Assembly: GCF_035046485.1 (NCBI RefSeq)
Contig: NC_085136.1
Coordinates: forward strand, 225,210,092 to 225,274,091
Length of the DNA stretch: 64,000 nt
DNA from: Aedes albopictus
Lineage: Eukaryota; Arthropoda; Insecta; Diptera; Culicidae
Reading direction: 5' to 3'
A program made the position numbers and the translations under genes. Shown here piece by piece: positions 42,822 through 54,900 of the stretch. The notes below the pieces were generated by a model. That model saw nothing but the letters and a program-made list of their open reading frames with translations. It was not told where the DNA came from and searched no databases. The stretch's first letter is position 1. Every line of letters begins with the position of its first letter.

Positions 42822-44892
42822 CACGGTGTGTTGTGTAGAACAACTTTATTATAAAAAAATAAGTAAGTCTGAAATTTTGCCCAATGATACTTTGGGCCAT
42901 TCCCTTCAATTTGCTGGGTCGGTGGAAAACATCCATCGAGGGGTCTAGAACAAAAATTTATTTTGAAGATTTTTCATGTAAAAACTTTTAAAAGCGCATA
43001 TTGTAAATTATTGCATCTCCTACAAATAGTCACAATTTTTTTGTCTTTAAAGATAGTTATGGTTCAGGCGTTTCGAAGTAGTATGCGTAGCTGACTGTGT
43101 GAAAATTTCATTGAATTATGTTGAATGGTTTTCAAATAATAGCAAAACTATCAAACCAATAAAATACTTTGCTTAGTAACATAAGTCCAACAAAATATCT
43201 ATATTTTTTATATAATAATACATGAAAAATATTTAGTTCTAAGCACCTTAAGTCATCATGATGGCGGTACTGTGGAAACTTGTTTTTCAAATGATAAACA
43301 GATACATAGTCGAATACATGAAAGGAAAACACACACACACTGCCATTATGTAGCTTTTCACTAAAGTTATAATTATTTATTTCAAGAACGTGGTTTTGCG
43401 TATACATGTTCATTTTTCCCATTTTTTTAATGATTAAGGTCTTATCTAAGTATCAAATTGCAAGCGAAAGGCTTTAGGGGAGCGTGTCGCAATAATTTAG
43501 ATTACAAAAAATAAACGGTTTGTTATTTTTTCGAAAGATATAGTTTTATGTTGAAAATATTCTACTAGTAAACGACGCCCTAACAATGATCAATTACTCT
43601 TCCTCATGCTTGGAGGCTTCAAATTACACAGAAAAATATTTTTTGAGACATCATATGCAAATCGATAAGACTATTTAAATCATTGTTATCAAATTGTTTT
43701 TCCTAGGCTATATGCTGATCAGTCTAATTTTCATGCTTAATGTAGAAACATTTTCAATAAGTACTCCGTTCTTTCAACTATTCTTTCAGTACTTCATCAG
43801 TTATTTGTTAATAAATGGTGGCATAAGCAATAAACATCATATTGCTATTAAATTCAAATACAAACTTAAGTTTAGGTCCAACAGCTATCGTGGAATAATT
43901 TGGAAACTATGTTTAGTACCGTAAAGTTGCCCTTGATTGAATATTGAATTCTGTTTTGAATTCAGTTCTCGTTATTGTGTCCTTCAAGACAGTGGTTTAA
44001 TGTAGACTCATACCCACAACTTCAATGTTATTATGAGGTCTTTAACAGAGTTAACTTTCTTTTATTCTTTGACTAAGGTGAAATACTATTTAATTTTGAG
44101 CTTGTAAACATTAATTCCAAAATAATTTAGTTTCTGTACTTTTTCCTCGAAACAGAGATGTTTCCCAATCCTCGAGTGCTTTTCTTGGCCTACCAAATAA
44201 CATTCAAATATTTTTTTAGGGAAGGCCGACATGCTCAACAGTCATGATAATTGTGTTTCTTATAGGATTCGTTGAAAATAGAGGCATACTTGTACTTGTG
44301 AACATGTATACGCAAAACCACGTTCTTGAAATAAATAATTAATACTTTAGTGAAAAGCTACATAATGGCAGTGTGTGTATTTTTTTTCATGTAGATGACT
44401 ATGTATCTGTTCATCATTCGAAAAACAAGTTTTCACTGTAGCTTTATCATAATAACTCAAGGTGCTTAGAATTAAATATTTTTATGTATTATTATATAAA
44501 AAGTATAGATATTTTGTTGGACTTTTGCTACTAAGCTTAGTGTATTGGAATGCGTTTGATAGTTTGGCTATTATTTGAAAACCATTCAACATATTTCAAT
44601 GAAATTTTCACACAGTCATCTACGCATACTACTTTGAAACACCTGAAAATTTTATGGTCCTATCTTCAAAGACAAAAAGTTGTGACTATTTGTAGGAGAT
44701 GCAATAATTAACAATATGCGATTTTAATAGTTTTTGCATGAAAAACCTTCAAAAAAAATTTTTGTTCTAGACCCCCCGATGGATGTTTTCCACCGACCCA
44801 GCAAATTGAAGGGAATGGCCCAAAGTATCATTGGGCAAAATTTTAGACTTACTTATTTTTTTGTTTTAAAGTTGCTCTATAAACACACCGTG
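42822..44892. mobile_element. 2.07-kb foldback with about 590-bp arms
   Basis: CACGGTGTG starts the left arm and CACACCGTG ends the right, with AAGG at 42818-42821 and 44893-44896 as a possible 4-bp duplication. The arms (to about 43415 and from about 44303) match well, with AACCACGTTCTTGAAATAAA at their inner ends, but carry several indels. The spacer of about 890 bases is AT-rich and non-coding. Confidence 0.65.
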
Positions 44893-44894
44893 AA

Positions 44895-45065
44895 GGGGCT
44901 GTTCATAAATCACGTAGACCCAATTTTGGCCTTTTCAGACCACCCCCCTCCCCCCTCGTAGACTTTCGTCCATAAAATATTTTGAAATTTGTATGGAGCG
45001 TAGACTTTGGCCAGACCCCCACACCCTTCTCCCCCAAAAAGTCTACGTGGTTTATGAATGATCCC
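44895..45065. mobile_element. 171-bp PIF-like MITE with CATAAA.CACGT termini
   Basis: GGGGCTGTTCATAAATCACG at the left and CGTGGTTTATGAATGATCCC at the right, TAA after the right end (45066-45068) and TAA before the foldback at 42817-42819. The foldback lies just inside its left end. Its C-rich inner segments (CCACCCCCCTCCCCCCTC) are mirrored imperfectly. A partial relative is at 25640. Confidence 0.6.
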
Positions 45066-45131
45066 TAAAGCGAGGCAGGCCAAGTCCAGTGGGGACGTAG
45101 AGCCATATAGAAGAAGAAGAAGAGATAAAAG

Positions 45132-45399
45132 ATCTGAAAATGATATCAAAAAATGTTCCTGGAACATCTGATTAATATCAAAATTTGATATTTGAAGATC
45201 AAACGAATAGCTCGTTGCTATTGGTTAGATCTTACAAGAGCCAAATATGATATGATGATAATGTTCGAGGAGTAAATTTTAGATATTATTTTCAGTACTT
45301 TTATCTCTTATGTCAAACAACGTAATATCACTTTTTGTTCTCGATTTCAAATTATGCTATTATTGAGATTTTTTTTCCTCTACTCGAGTGCCGTATAAG
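45132..45399. other. AT-rich, no gene recognised
   Basis: Short stretch with repeated TTTGATATTTGA-like words. Nothing coding. Confidence 0.25.
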
Positions 45400-45900
45400 G
45401 CAACGGCAAGAACCCCGAGAGAAATCTCGAGAAGAATTCCTGGAGGAAGCCAGGAAGGAATTCCAGGAGATATTCCGGTACTTATCTTGAGAGAAATGTT
45501 GGAAGGAATCCTTGATGGGATCCTGGTATGAAATCAGATAGAAGTTCCGGGACAAATCTCAGAATGAATCCTAGAATAAATCCTGGAGAAATTTCAGAAG
45601 AAACCTCCAGATGGAATCCCTGGTGGAATTTTAGATAATATCTAGAGGAATCCTAGATGGAACCCCGGAAGGAATCCTGGCAAAAATCCAGGGGAAATCT
45701 CGATTCCTCCCGGAGTTGATCCCGGGAAGAATTTCTGAGATAATCCTGCTCAAATTCTTCAGAAAAGAATGAATCCCGGGGGAAATCTTGGAGAAATCCC
45801 TGAAGGAATTTCAGAAGAAATCTCGGGAATAATCCGAGATGAAACCTCAGGATGATTTCCGAGAGAAATCCCGGGAGGAATCTCGGGAGAGGTTACGTAC
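45400..45900. repeat. 12-bp-period GAATCCC array
   Basis: GAGAAATCCCGGGA and GGAATCCTGG-type repeats over 500 bases, the CCCGGGA variant of the window's arrays. Confidence 0.6.
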
Positions 45901-45904
45901 AAAA

Positions 45905-46010
45905 CGCTCAATTACGAAAGGCTGAAATGACAAAAGGCTGAAACACGAAAGGCTGAAATTACAGAAGGTTGAGTGCATCAAAAGGCTGAAATAACATAAG
46001 GCTGAAATAG
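45905..46010 (+). repeat. AAAGGCTGAAAT tandem repeat
   Basis: Six copies of AAAGGCTGAAAT(N4-6) at about 16-19-base spacing. Two reversed copies occur at 47432-47458 (TTTTCAGCCTTTTC) and, in the duplicated arm, at 52185-52212. Confidence 0.6.
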
Positions 46011-46125
46011 TGATTCGACTAGTTTTCAAACGCACCAGCCTAAAAGCTAACCTTAACACTAACAACTCAGACAAACAGATTACGCCAATTGATAAAATTA
46101 CATACATTCATTGATTTTACGATCT

Positions 46126-46338
46126 AGGGTCTTGTACCATTTGGGCAGCTGTTCCTATTATGTGCACTTGCCGCTATAACTAAATCAAATTCAAACCAAT
46201 TAATTTCAATTTTTGCAAAGGGCGATATACCGTACGTACGTCACTGTGCCAAAAATTAAGTTATTAGGTATAAATTTGACTTAGTTATAACCCTACGTGT
46301 CCAAAATAGGTACACCTTCCCAAATGCTACAAGACCCT
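46126..46338. mobile_element. 213-bp MITE (AGGGTCTTGTACC), TA target
   Basis: AGGGTCTTGTACCATTTGGG at the left and CCCAAATGCTACAAGACCCT at the right are inverted, with TA at the boundaries (ctTAGGG not duplicated beyond TA). The outer breakpoint of the 3-kb inverted duplication (46324) falls inside its right terminal repeat. Confidence 0.6.
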
Positions 46339-46541
46339 ATTTGAACATTTGTTTGATGTTCGATTACCCAGCCGTAGAACTCGCATTGGTTTTGCTTGAG
46401 ATTGACGATTGACCGTCCTACCGTCCCTAGTTCATGGTTGACCAAACTAAGCCATTTTGAGGGAACATGCTTGCAGTTACAGGAAAGTTTTACGACTGAC
46501 CAGAATACTATGGCTTATTGAACGCCCATATTAACTATTAA

Positions 46542-47027
46542 CCCGAGCAAAATCTAACAACAAAATGATAACAAATCGAAAACTCGATTTGTATTCAGCA
46601 GCAAATTGATATCACATTTTGATATCAGATTGTCTTGACTAAATTTGATTTCAAATTTTGATTTTGATTTGCTGTCACTTCAAATTATTATAAATATAAA
46701 TTTTTGATGTTACTTCAAAACTTCTAGGCAACATTGTAGAATAATTCTAAGAATATACCATTAGTGCAATTGTCTTATTGCATTGGAGTTTTCATATCAA
46801 TCGAAAAACTGCAATATTTAAAAATATTTCCATTTTTTCGTACTGATAGCAAAAACATAATTGTTAAATGTGATAGCAGGAATTGTTATCAACTTGCTGT
46901 TACGGGAACAATTTTTTGATATTTTAACCGTTAAAACGACCAAAACGACAACAACCCGAGTTATCATAATTTGCAATATCACAACATCAAAATTTGTTTT
47001 CAATTTGCTGCCAGACTTTGCTCAGGG
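46542..47027. mobile_element. 486-bp MITE (CCCGAGCAAAATCT), arm 1 copy
   Basis: CCCGAGCAAAATCTAACAAC at the left against GTCTGGCAGCAAATTG and CTTTGCTCAGGG at the right, an imperfect inverted pair of about 35 bases. The interior is AT-rich and includes TTTGATTTCAAATTTTGATT. It is copied inverted at 52614-53099. Confidence 0.5.
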
Positions 47028-47999
47028 ACTAAGACAGTATTTTTTTTAAAGCATAGCATATAATTCAAAGAAGGGAAAATCTCTGATGATATTGTTTTAG
47101 TAGCCGTAATGACAACCATCTCCAAAACAACATGGCGCAAAAGAATAGTTCATGTTTAAAGAAGGATAAAATAACGATATGAATATTATCAGTTCCTTTT
47201 TGTGTTCGTTGGTATACACCATTGGCCTTTTCACTATAAGCTCAGTTTTGAAATTATTACCCATGCTGAGGGCTACGCGTACGATTCGTGTTCGGACCAC
47301 GAACATTTCATTATGAAAATTTTCTTGACTCCCTTTGGCATTGAGTATCTTCGTGCCTGTTACACGATATGCCACAACTGAGAATCAGGCAGGAAGAAGT
47401 GCTATAATTTATACATGCATTCTCGAATTTTCAGCCTTTTCAATTTTCAGCCTTTTGTAATGCCCTCGAGAGAAATCCTGGGAGAAATCCTGGGAGAAGT
47501 CCTGGGAGTAATCCCGAGATAAATCCGTGATAAAATTTTGAATGAATTCTTGAAAATACCTATTCTGCCCATAACTGCATATTTGTAACATTTGCAGTTT
47601 TTGTCAATATTGAGTTTATACCGGGGCTCATCTCCAAATCATCAGTACTTTCATCTATCCAAATAAACTTTACAAGTTTGTTCCACAAAATGTGAAAAAA
47701 AATACCAAGTCGTTTAGTCTCATTAACAAAAAATAACGAATGTAACCGCATAACAGTCACACTGGGAATACACACTGGCCTCATAGCGTACATCCAATCA
47801 TATATCGCTCTGATATTTTTTTGAACTATTCGCCCAGCATACAAGAAGAGCTGTAGAAGATTTCATTGCATAGTAATTGACTTTGATTTTTTGCCAAATT
47901 TTTGAAATTTAGATCCTTTTTCATACCAGTGAAAGTTGCAAACTTTGAGCTCAATTTTCTCCAATGCCTACTTTTGTCGAATGTGACTGTTATGCAGTT

Positions 48000-48425
48000 A
48001 TGGGCAGTATTGGAATCCCAAGATAAACTCCTAAAGCAATCCCGGAAGAAACCCTCCGAAAGAATACTGAAAAAATCCCTAATTGAACCCGGTGAATCTC
48101 TCGAAAGAACTCTAAAGGAATCCCGGAAATAATTCCGAAAAGAATCCCGGGAGAAATCCCTGAAAGAATCCTGATGGAATCCCTGAAGTAATTTCAGGCG
48201 AAATCTCTAAAGGAATCCTAGATGGAACCCCGGAATTAATCATAAGAGAAATGCCGGGAAGAATCCTGGCAGAAATTCGGGTGAAATCTCTAGAATGAAT
48301 TTCTGAAGGAATTCCTAAAAAGTACCTAGAAGAATTCCAGGATAAATTCCTTCAAAAACCTCTGAAAGAATCCTGAGAGAAAATCCCCTGGAATCCGAGG
48401 AGAAATCCCTTAAATATTCCCTGGA
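48000..48425. repeat. 12-bp-period GAATCCC array, arm 1 copy
   Basis: CCCGGGAGAAATCCCTGAAA-type array, mirrored at 51235-51655 in arm 2. The array was duplicated along with the arm. Confidence 0.65.
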
Positions 48426-49136
48426 CGTTCGCCAAGAATCTTTCATTAGAAATATTTCCCAATCGAATACTCATTTGCATTGGTGACATTTTTGTTTAAT
48501 GCTTGTTCAATCCATCAACGCTGATCATCGCTTCATCCAAATTAATCTTACCCAAAAATAAAATTCATGGTGAAACATTTATTTTAGATTCCAATTTTTT
48601 CGGAATTGAATCTCCAAGGAGTATGTTATTTTAACTGAATATTTCCTCGGAACTCCTCCACAGCCCCTCTACAAGATCATCTGGGAAGCACACTTAAGTG
48701 TTCAAGAGTTGCTCAACAGTATCTTAATTTAAGTTTTTCTTACAGTTCTACCAGGAACTCCTCAATAAAGTTCTGCAGTTATTCATTCGAAGGTTGCAAT
48801 AAGATTTCATCATGGAATTTGAATGGCAAACGGTCAGGAATTCATTAACGGATATGTCAAGCAAGGATTCTCTTCTGCAAAGCATCTCTCTGGATTTGAT
48901 ATACGACGAGCTCTTCTCAAGTTTCCTCCAACAAGTTCTCTCGTGAAGGCTTTCTTCTCCAAGGTTTTTTCATGCTTTTCAGCTGTTTCATCATAAAGGT
49001 GTCCCTACATGAAGTTTTACATTGATTTGTACAGAAATTTATCCATTACTTCAAATGGGATTCCATCAATGTTTTTTTTTTCAGAAATTTGGAATAAAGG
49101 ATTCTTGATCAAAGAATTCAAAAAGTTCATTCAATA

Positions 49137-49961
49137 GGGGAGACTGGGGAGACTTGATCCCTTTTTCTTAATTTACCTGAAACTTTAAGAAAAAACACAA
49201 AACTAGATCCGATTTCCATACAAAATGGCAGGTAAACATCTATTGCAAGTTTATACACAACAGAAGGCCTTTAAATTATTGTTAAAGTTTTCAAAACTGT
49301 GTTTTTATGAAGGCATGTCTTATGATGTATTTTTCAAAAATGGGTGACACTTGATCCCCCTTTGAGCACATGGTTTATTTAAAGGGAAAATAATTCCGGA
49401 GTCTTCCTATTCATTTTCTTTTCGAGTTTTCTTGTATTTTCGATGAATATGGAGTGTTTGAAATTGTAAGATTTCCTTAAATTTTTAAGGATATGCCGTA
49501 TTTTCAAAATGGGGAGACTTGGTCCCCCTTTTATTGGTTTGTACTAAAGTTATAATTATCTGACACATTTTATCGTTGAATAGACTAGAATTCCAAGTAA
49601 ATAGAGGCTTCCGAATAGAATTTTATTTTTCACATGTATAATGTGCGTGTAACAGCCTTATTTGGATAAATAAGTTGGATAGTATTTTATTTAAACTATG
49701 TGCTGTGAAGTTTTGACACGATTTGGTTCAATTTTCACAAAGTTATTGAGATTTTTCGGAATCGTCGAAAAGATTTCTGAAGGACTGAAAACAAACAATC
49801 AGCCGTTAAAAAATAATGCAATGTAAAATCGAAATCATTTGTAGCAAAATATAGTCCAGGAGTACTTTTGAAAAAAATATGCTAGAAGAAAAATGGTTTT
49901 GATTCCGAGCAAATATGGGGGGAACAAGTCTACCCAGGGATCAAGTCTCCTCAGTCTCCCC
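49137..49961. mobile_element. 825-bp MITE (GGGGAGACTGGGGAG), TA target
   Basis: GGGGAGACTGGGGAGACTTG at the left and CAAGTCTCCTCAGTCTCCCC at the right, with TA on both sides (49135-49136, 49962-49963). Internal copies of ACTTGATCCCCC and GGGGAGACTTGGTCCCCC lie near 49349 and 49516. Its left 231 bases recur, inverted, at 50288-50518 as the inner end of arm 2. Confidence 0.7.
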
Positions 49962-50109
49962 TAATTGAAGCAAGTTTTCAGGATTGCCTTCAAGGAGTTT
50001 CTTCATAAGCTTCTTTAAAAGTTTCTGCTGAAACCTCTGATTTTGATTCCAAAAGAAATTCGTCCAAGATCTTCACGAAATGTTTCTTCAGTATATTCAC
50101 CAGGAGCTT

Positions 50110-50289
50110 CTCAGAGAGTTTTTTTTTTGATTTCTCATATATGTATTTTCTTCAGAAATTTCACTATATCATGTCAAATGGACCTCTACTAAAGAATTTA
50201 TAAAATTATGCTTGAGTTTCTCATGGCTTCTTTCGATTTTTTCTTCTAAATTTACTGGAATAAGTATATCCCTTTCGTGACGAACCAGC
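50110..50289 (+). repeat. 180-bp direct repeat, left of arm 2
   Basis: Begins CTCAGAGAGTTTT and ends GTGACGAACCAGC. Near-identical to 53319-53503, with differences only in the T run and two or so substitutions. Together they bracket arm 2 exactly, with a GC overlap at the inner junction. Confidence 0.85.
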
Positions 50290-53200
50290 TCAAAGGGGGA
50301 TCAAGTGTCACCCATTTTTGAAAAATACATCATAAGACATGCCTTGATAAAAACACAGTTTTGAAAACTTTAACAATAATTTAAAGGCCTTCTGTTGTGT
50401 ATAAACTTGCAATAGATGTTTACCTGCCATTTTGTATGGAAATCGGATCTAGTTTTGTGTTTTTTTCTTAAAGTTTCAGGTAAATTAAGAAAAAGGGATC
50501 AAGTCTCTCCAGTCTCCCCTATTGAATGAACTTTTTGAATTCTTTGATCAAGAATCCTTTATTCCAAATTTCTGAAAAAAAAAATTGATGGAATCCCATT
50601 TGAAGTAATGGATAAATTTCTGTAGAAATCAATGTAAAACTTCATGTAGGGACACCTTTATGATGAAACAGCTGAAAAGCATGAAAAAACCTTGGAGAAG
50701 AAAGCCTTCACGAGAGAACTTGTTGGAGGAAACTTGAGAAGAGCTCGTCGTATATCAAATCCAGAGAGATGTTTTGCAGAAGAGAATCCTTGCTTGACAT
50801 ATCCGTTAATGAATTCCTGACCGTTTGCCATTCAAATTCCATGATGAAATCTTATTGCAACCTTCGAATGAATAACTGCAGAACTTTATTGAGGAGTTCC
50901 TGGTAGAACTGTAAGAAAAACTTAAATTAAGATACTGTTGAGCAACTCTTGAACACTTAAGTGTGCTTCCCAGATGATCTTGTAGAGGGGCTGTGGAGGA
51001 GTTCCGAGGAAATATTCAGTTAAAATAACATACTCCTTGGAGATTCAATTCCGAAAAAATTGGAATCTAAAATAAATGTTTCACCATGAATTTTATTTTT
51101 GGGTAAGATTAATTTGGATGAAGCGATGATCAGCGTTGATGGATTGAACAAGCATTAAACAAAAATGTCACCAATGCAAATGAGTATTCGATTGGGAAAT
51201 ATTTCTAATGAAAGATTCTTGGCGAACGTCCAGGGAATATTTAAGGGATTTCTCCTCGGATTCCAGGGGATTTTCTCTCAGGATTCTTTCAGAGGTTTTT
51301 GAAGGAATTTATCCTGGAATTCTTCTAGGTACTTTTTAGGAATTCCTTCAGAAATTCATTCTAGAGATTTCACCCGAATTTCTGCCAGGATTCTTCCCGG
51401 CATTTCTCTTATGATTAATTCCGGGGTTCCATCTAGGATTCCTTTAGAGATTTCGCCTGAAATTACTTCAGGGATTCCATCAGGATTCTTTCAGGGATTT
51501 CTCCCGGGATTCTTTTCGGAATTATTTCCGGGATTCCTTTAGAGTTCTTTCGAGAGATTCACCGGGTTCAATTAGGGATTTTTTCAGTATTCTTTCGGAG
51601 GGTTTCTTCCGGGATTGCTTTAGGAGTTTATCTTGGGATTCCAATACTGCCCATAACTGCATAACAGTCACATTCGACAAAAGTAGGCATTGGAGAAAAT
51701 TGAGCTCAAAGTTTGCAACTTGCACTGGTATGAAAAAGGATCTAAATTTCAAAAATTTGGCAAAAAATCAAAGTCAATTACTATGCAATGAAATCTTCTA
51801 CAGCTCTTCTTGTATGCTGGGCGAATAGTTCAAAAAAATATCAGAGCGATATATGATTGGATGTACGCTATGAGGCCAGTGTGTATTCCCAGTGTGACTG
51901 TTATGCGGTTACATTCGTTATTTTTTGTTAATGAGACTAAACGACTTGCTATTTTTTTCACATTTTGTGGAACAAACTTGTAAAGTTTATTTGGACAGAT
52001 GAAAGTACTGATGATTTGGAGATGAGCCCCGGTATAAACTCAATATTGACAGAAACTGCAAATGTTACAAATATGCAGTTATGGGCAGAATAGGAATTTT
52101 CAAGAATTCATTCAAAATTTTATCACGGATTTATCTCGGGATTACTCCCAGGATTTCTCCCAGGATTTCTCTCGAGGGCATTACAAAAGGCTGAAAATTG
52201 AAAAGGCTGAAAATTCGAGAATGCATGTATAAATTATAGCACTTCTTCCTGCCTGATTCTCAGTTGTGGCATATCGTGTAACAGGCACGAAGATACTCAA
52301 TGCCAAAGGGAGTCAAGAAAATTTTCATAATGAAATGTTCGTGGTCCGAACACGAATCGTACGCGTAGCCCTCAGCATGGGTAATAATTTCAAAACTGAG
52401 CTTATAGTGAAAAGGCCAATGGTGTATACCAACGAACACAAAAAGGAACTAATAATATTCATATCTTTATTTTATCCTTCTTTAAACATGAACTATTCTT
52501 TTGCGCCATGTTGTTTTGGAGATGGTTGTCATTACGGCTACTAAAACAATATCATCAGAGATTTTCCCTTCTTTGAATTATATACTATGCTTTATAAAAA
52601 ATACTGTCTTAGTCCCTGAGCAAAGTCTGGCAGCAAATTGAAAACAAATTTTGATGTTGTGATATTGCAAATTATGATAACTCGGGTTGTTGTCGTTTTG
52701 GTCGTTTGACCGGTTAAAATATCAAAAAATTGTTCCCGTAACAGCAAGTTGATAACAATTCCTGCTATCACATTTAACAATTATGTTTTTGCTATCAGTA
52801 CGAAAAAATGGAAATATTGTTAAATATTGCAGTTTTTCGATTGATATGAAAACTCCAATGCAATAAGACAATTGCACTAATGGTATATTCTTAGAATTAT
52901 TCTACAATGTTGCCTAGAAGTTTTGAAGTAACATCAAAAATTTATATTTATAATAATTTGAAGTGACAGCAAATCAAAATCAAAATTTGAAATCAAATTT
53001 AGTCAAGACAATCTGATATCAAAATGTGATATCAATTTGCTGCTGAATACAAATCGAGTTTTCGATTTGTTATCATTTTGTTGTTAGATTTTGCTCGGGT
53101 TAATAGTTAATATAGGCGTTCAATAAGCCATAGTATTCTGGTCAGTCGTAAAACTTTCCTGTAACTGCAAGCATGTTCCCTCAAAATGGCTTAGTTTGGT

Positions 53201-53318
53201 CAACCATGAACTAGGGACGGTAGGACGGTCAATCGTCAATCTCAAGCAAAACCAATGCGAGTTCTATGGCTGGGTAATCGAACAACAAACAAATGTTCAA
53301 ATAGGGTCTTGTAGCATC

Positions 53319-53503
53319 CTCAGAGAGTTGTTTTTTTTTTTTGATTTCTCATATATGTATTTCCTTCAGAAATTTCACTATATCATGTCAAATGGACCTC
53401 TACTAAAGAATTTATAAAATTATACTTGAGTTTCTCATGGCTTCTTTCGATTTTTTCTTTTAAATTTACTGGAATAAGTATATCCCTTTCGTGACGAACC
53501 AGC
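53319..53503 (+). repeat. 180-bp direct repeat, right of arm 2
   Basis: Second copy of 50110-50289. After it the sequence continues into unduplicated DNA (ACAATTGTGCTG), so this copy is the one joined to the ancestral right flank. Confidence 0.85.
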
Positions 53504-54867
53504 ACAATTGTGCTGTTGAACAGTAACAGGTTTGCATATTTTTTCATCTGTTTAGACTTTGTTTTAAGTGATGCAAACTGTTTCCATAATTCAGCCATTA
53601 CTTGTACTTGTATATGTGAAAATAAACTTTTGTTTACGTTGCCTGTGGGATTTATCACAACAAGGTAAACAAAAAGTGGACAAAAACCGTAAAACATGAA
53701 TAAGTTTTATCTATCGCATATTTTTTTATTTCCAGTCAAAGCTAGAAATCGAAAGATAAAGAGTAGTTCTTTCAAATGAGGAAAAATAATTGTTGGTTTG
53801 TTGAGAAATCTAAGAGTTCTGAAGATCCAAAGTTGGGCCATTTGTATGGAAATTTCACTTTTTTGCGCTCCGTCACGAAAGGGATATGGAGAATTTCTCA
53901 AGATGTTCATTCAAAATTTTCTCAAGGATTTTCTTCTCCTCCATTCATTCGCCTAAAAGAAGCAGGAAGTCTGCCAAGCGTTTCCCTAAAAAATACTACA
54001 GCAATAAAACTAGCAGTTGTTATAGAAACTTGTTCACTCCAAGAGTTCCTTCAGAAGTTTCAGAGGATTTCCTTCAATATTTTTTCAACTACACCCTGTT
54101 AGAAATTTTCTCTGTAAGAATTTCTTTAGGAGTTCCACAATAAGTTCCTCCAATAGTATACAAAATATTCATCCAAGATTATTTTCCGAAATATTTCCAA
54201 GACAAAAATTCAAATGAAAAATGAAAAAATAAAATGAATTTATTAAATACCCCTGAAAGGTTTTCCTAAATTATTAAACAACTATAGGAATTTTAAAAGT
54301 AATAGTTAGAAGTATTTTGAAGGAAATCCAATTGCAATCCCTGAAAGGTCGTCTTAAAAAATACTATATAAATTTCAGAAGGAACTTTTAAAGGGTCTTT
54401 TGAAGTATCTCTTAGACAATCAGAGGAAAGCCTGGAACAATTTTTGAAAGAACTCTTACAAAAAATTTTGAAAGTATTGCGAGAGATATTAATGTAAAAA
54501 CTCCTGGAAAAAATCCTGAAGGAACTGCTTGAGGATTTGCTGGATGAACTCCTTGAGAAATTTCTCGATGAGTTTCTAGATAAACAACTCCAGCAAGAAT
54601 TACTGCAGCAATTCTCAAAGGAACTCCTGAAAGGATATCTACGTGACCTAGAGACATATTTACAGAAACCACGGAAAATTATCGGTTAGATAGATGTTAG
54701 ATATTAATGCAATAATTATTGGGAGAATATCTGATGTTCATTTAGTTAAAAAAAAACTTCCGGCAGAACTTTGGAAGCACTTTGTGGAAGAATTTCCAGA
54801 GGAACTATTAGGGTAATTTTGTGACGTGTCTTTTGGGGGATCAAAAACAACTATATGTGTTCTATTT
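53504..54867. other. AT-rich interval, partly short-period repeat
   Basis: Single-copy-looking to about 53900, then loose GAATTTCTCAAG-like repeats, especially 54370-54660. ORFs up to 108 codons (53776-54102) have no domain. Confidence 0.35.
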
Positions 54868-54900
54868 CCAACGTTTCGATTCTTATTGGATCTTCTTCAG
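54868..54900 (-). ncRNA. Hammerhead-like core of Penelope-type sequence
   Basis: On the minus strand: CTGAAGA, A, GATCC, a 5-base loop, GAATC, GAAACG. This is the CUGANGA-stem-GAAAC layout of a hammerhead core, also frequent in terminal repeats of Penelope-like elements. The stem has one C-A mismatch on this strand (a G-U wobble on the other). The flanking stems were not resolved. Confidence 0.35.

Larger units (their letters stand above)
42615..45121 (+). mobile_element. SINE (Feilai-like) interrupted by MITE and foldback, 10-bp TSD
   Basis: GAGATAAAAG is duplicated at 42605-42614 and 45122-45131. The left part (42615-42819) has an A-box-like TAGTGGTTAAGG, a B-box-like GGCTCGACTCC and the body GAGTATCATTGTACTTGCC. 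The right part (45066-45121) has the tail AGCGAGGCAGGCCAAGTCC and AGAAGAAGAAG. Together they make about 265 bases, the expected size. Confidence 0.8.
46324..53317. repeat. 3.0-kb inverted duplication, nearly identical arms
   Basis: Arm 1 is 46324-49367 and arm 2 is 50288-53317, inverted. Paired coordinates sum to 99641 at the outer end and 99655 at the inner end, so net indels over 3 kb total about 14 bases. In the stretches I compared only scattered single changes occur. The spacer is 49368-50287. Both breakpoints lie inside MITEs. Arm 2 is bracketed by 180-bp direct repeats (50110-50289, 53319-53503). Mirrored small ORFs (47097-47375 and 52266-52544, 47902-48132 and 51522-51752) have no domains. 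Confidence 0.9.

Noticed and set aside
47097..47375. 92-codon ORF, identical in both arms (also 52266-52544)
   Set aside because: Identity follows from recent DNA duplication, not selection. No domain, and part of it resembles SINE body (GTATCTTCGTGCCTG).
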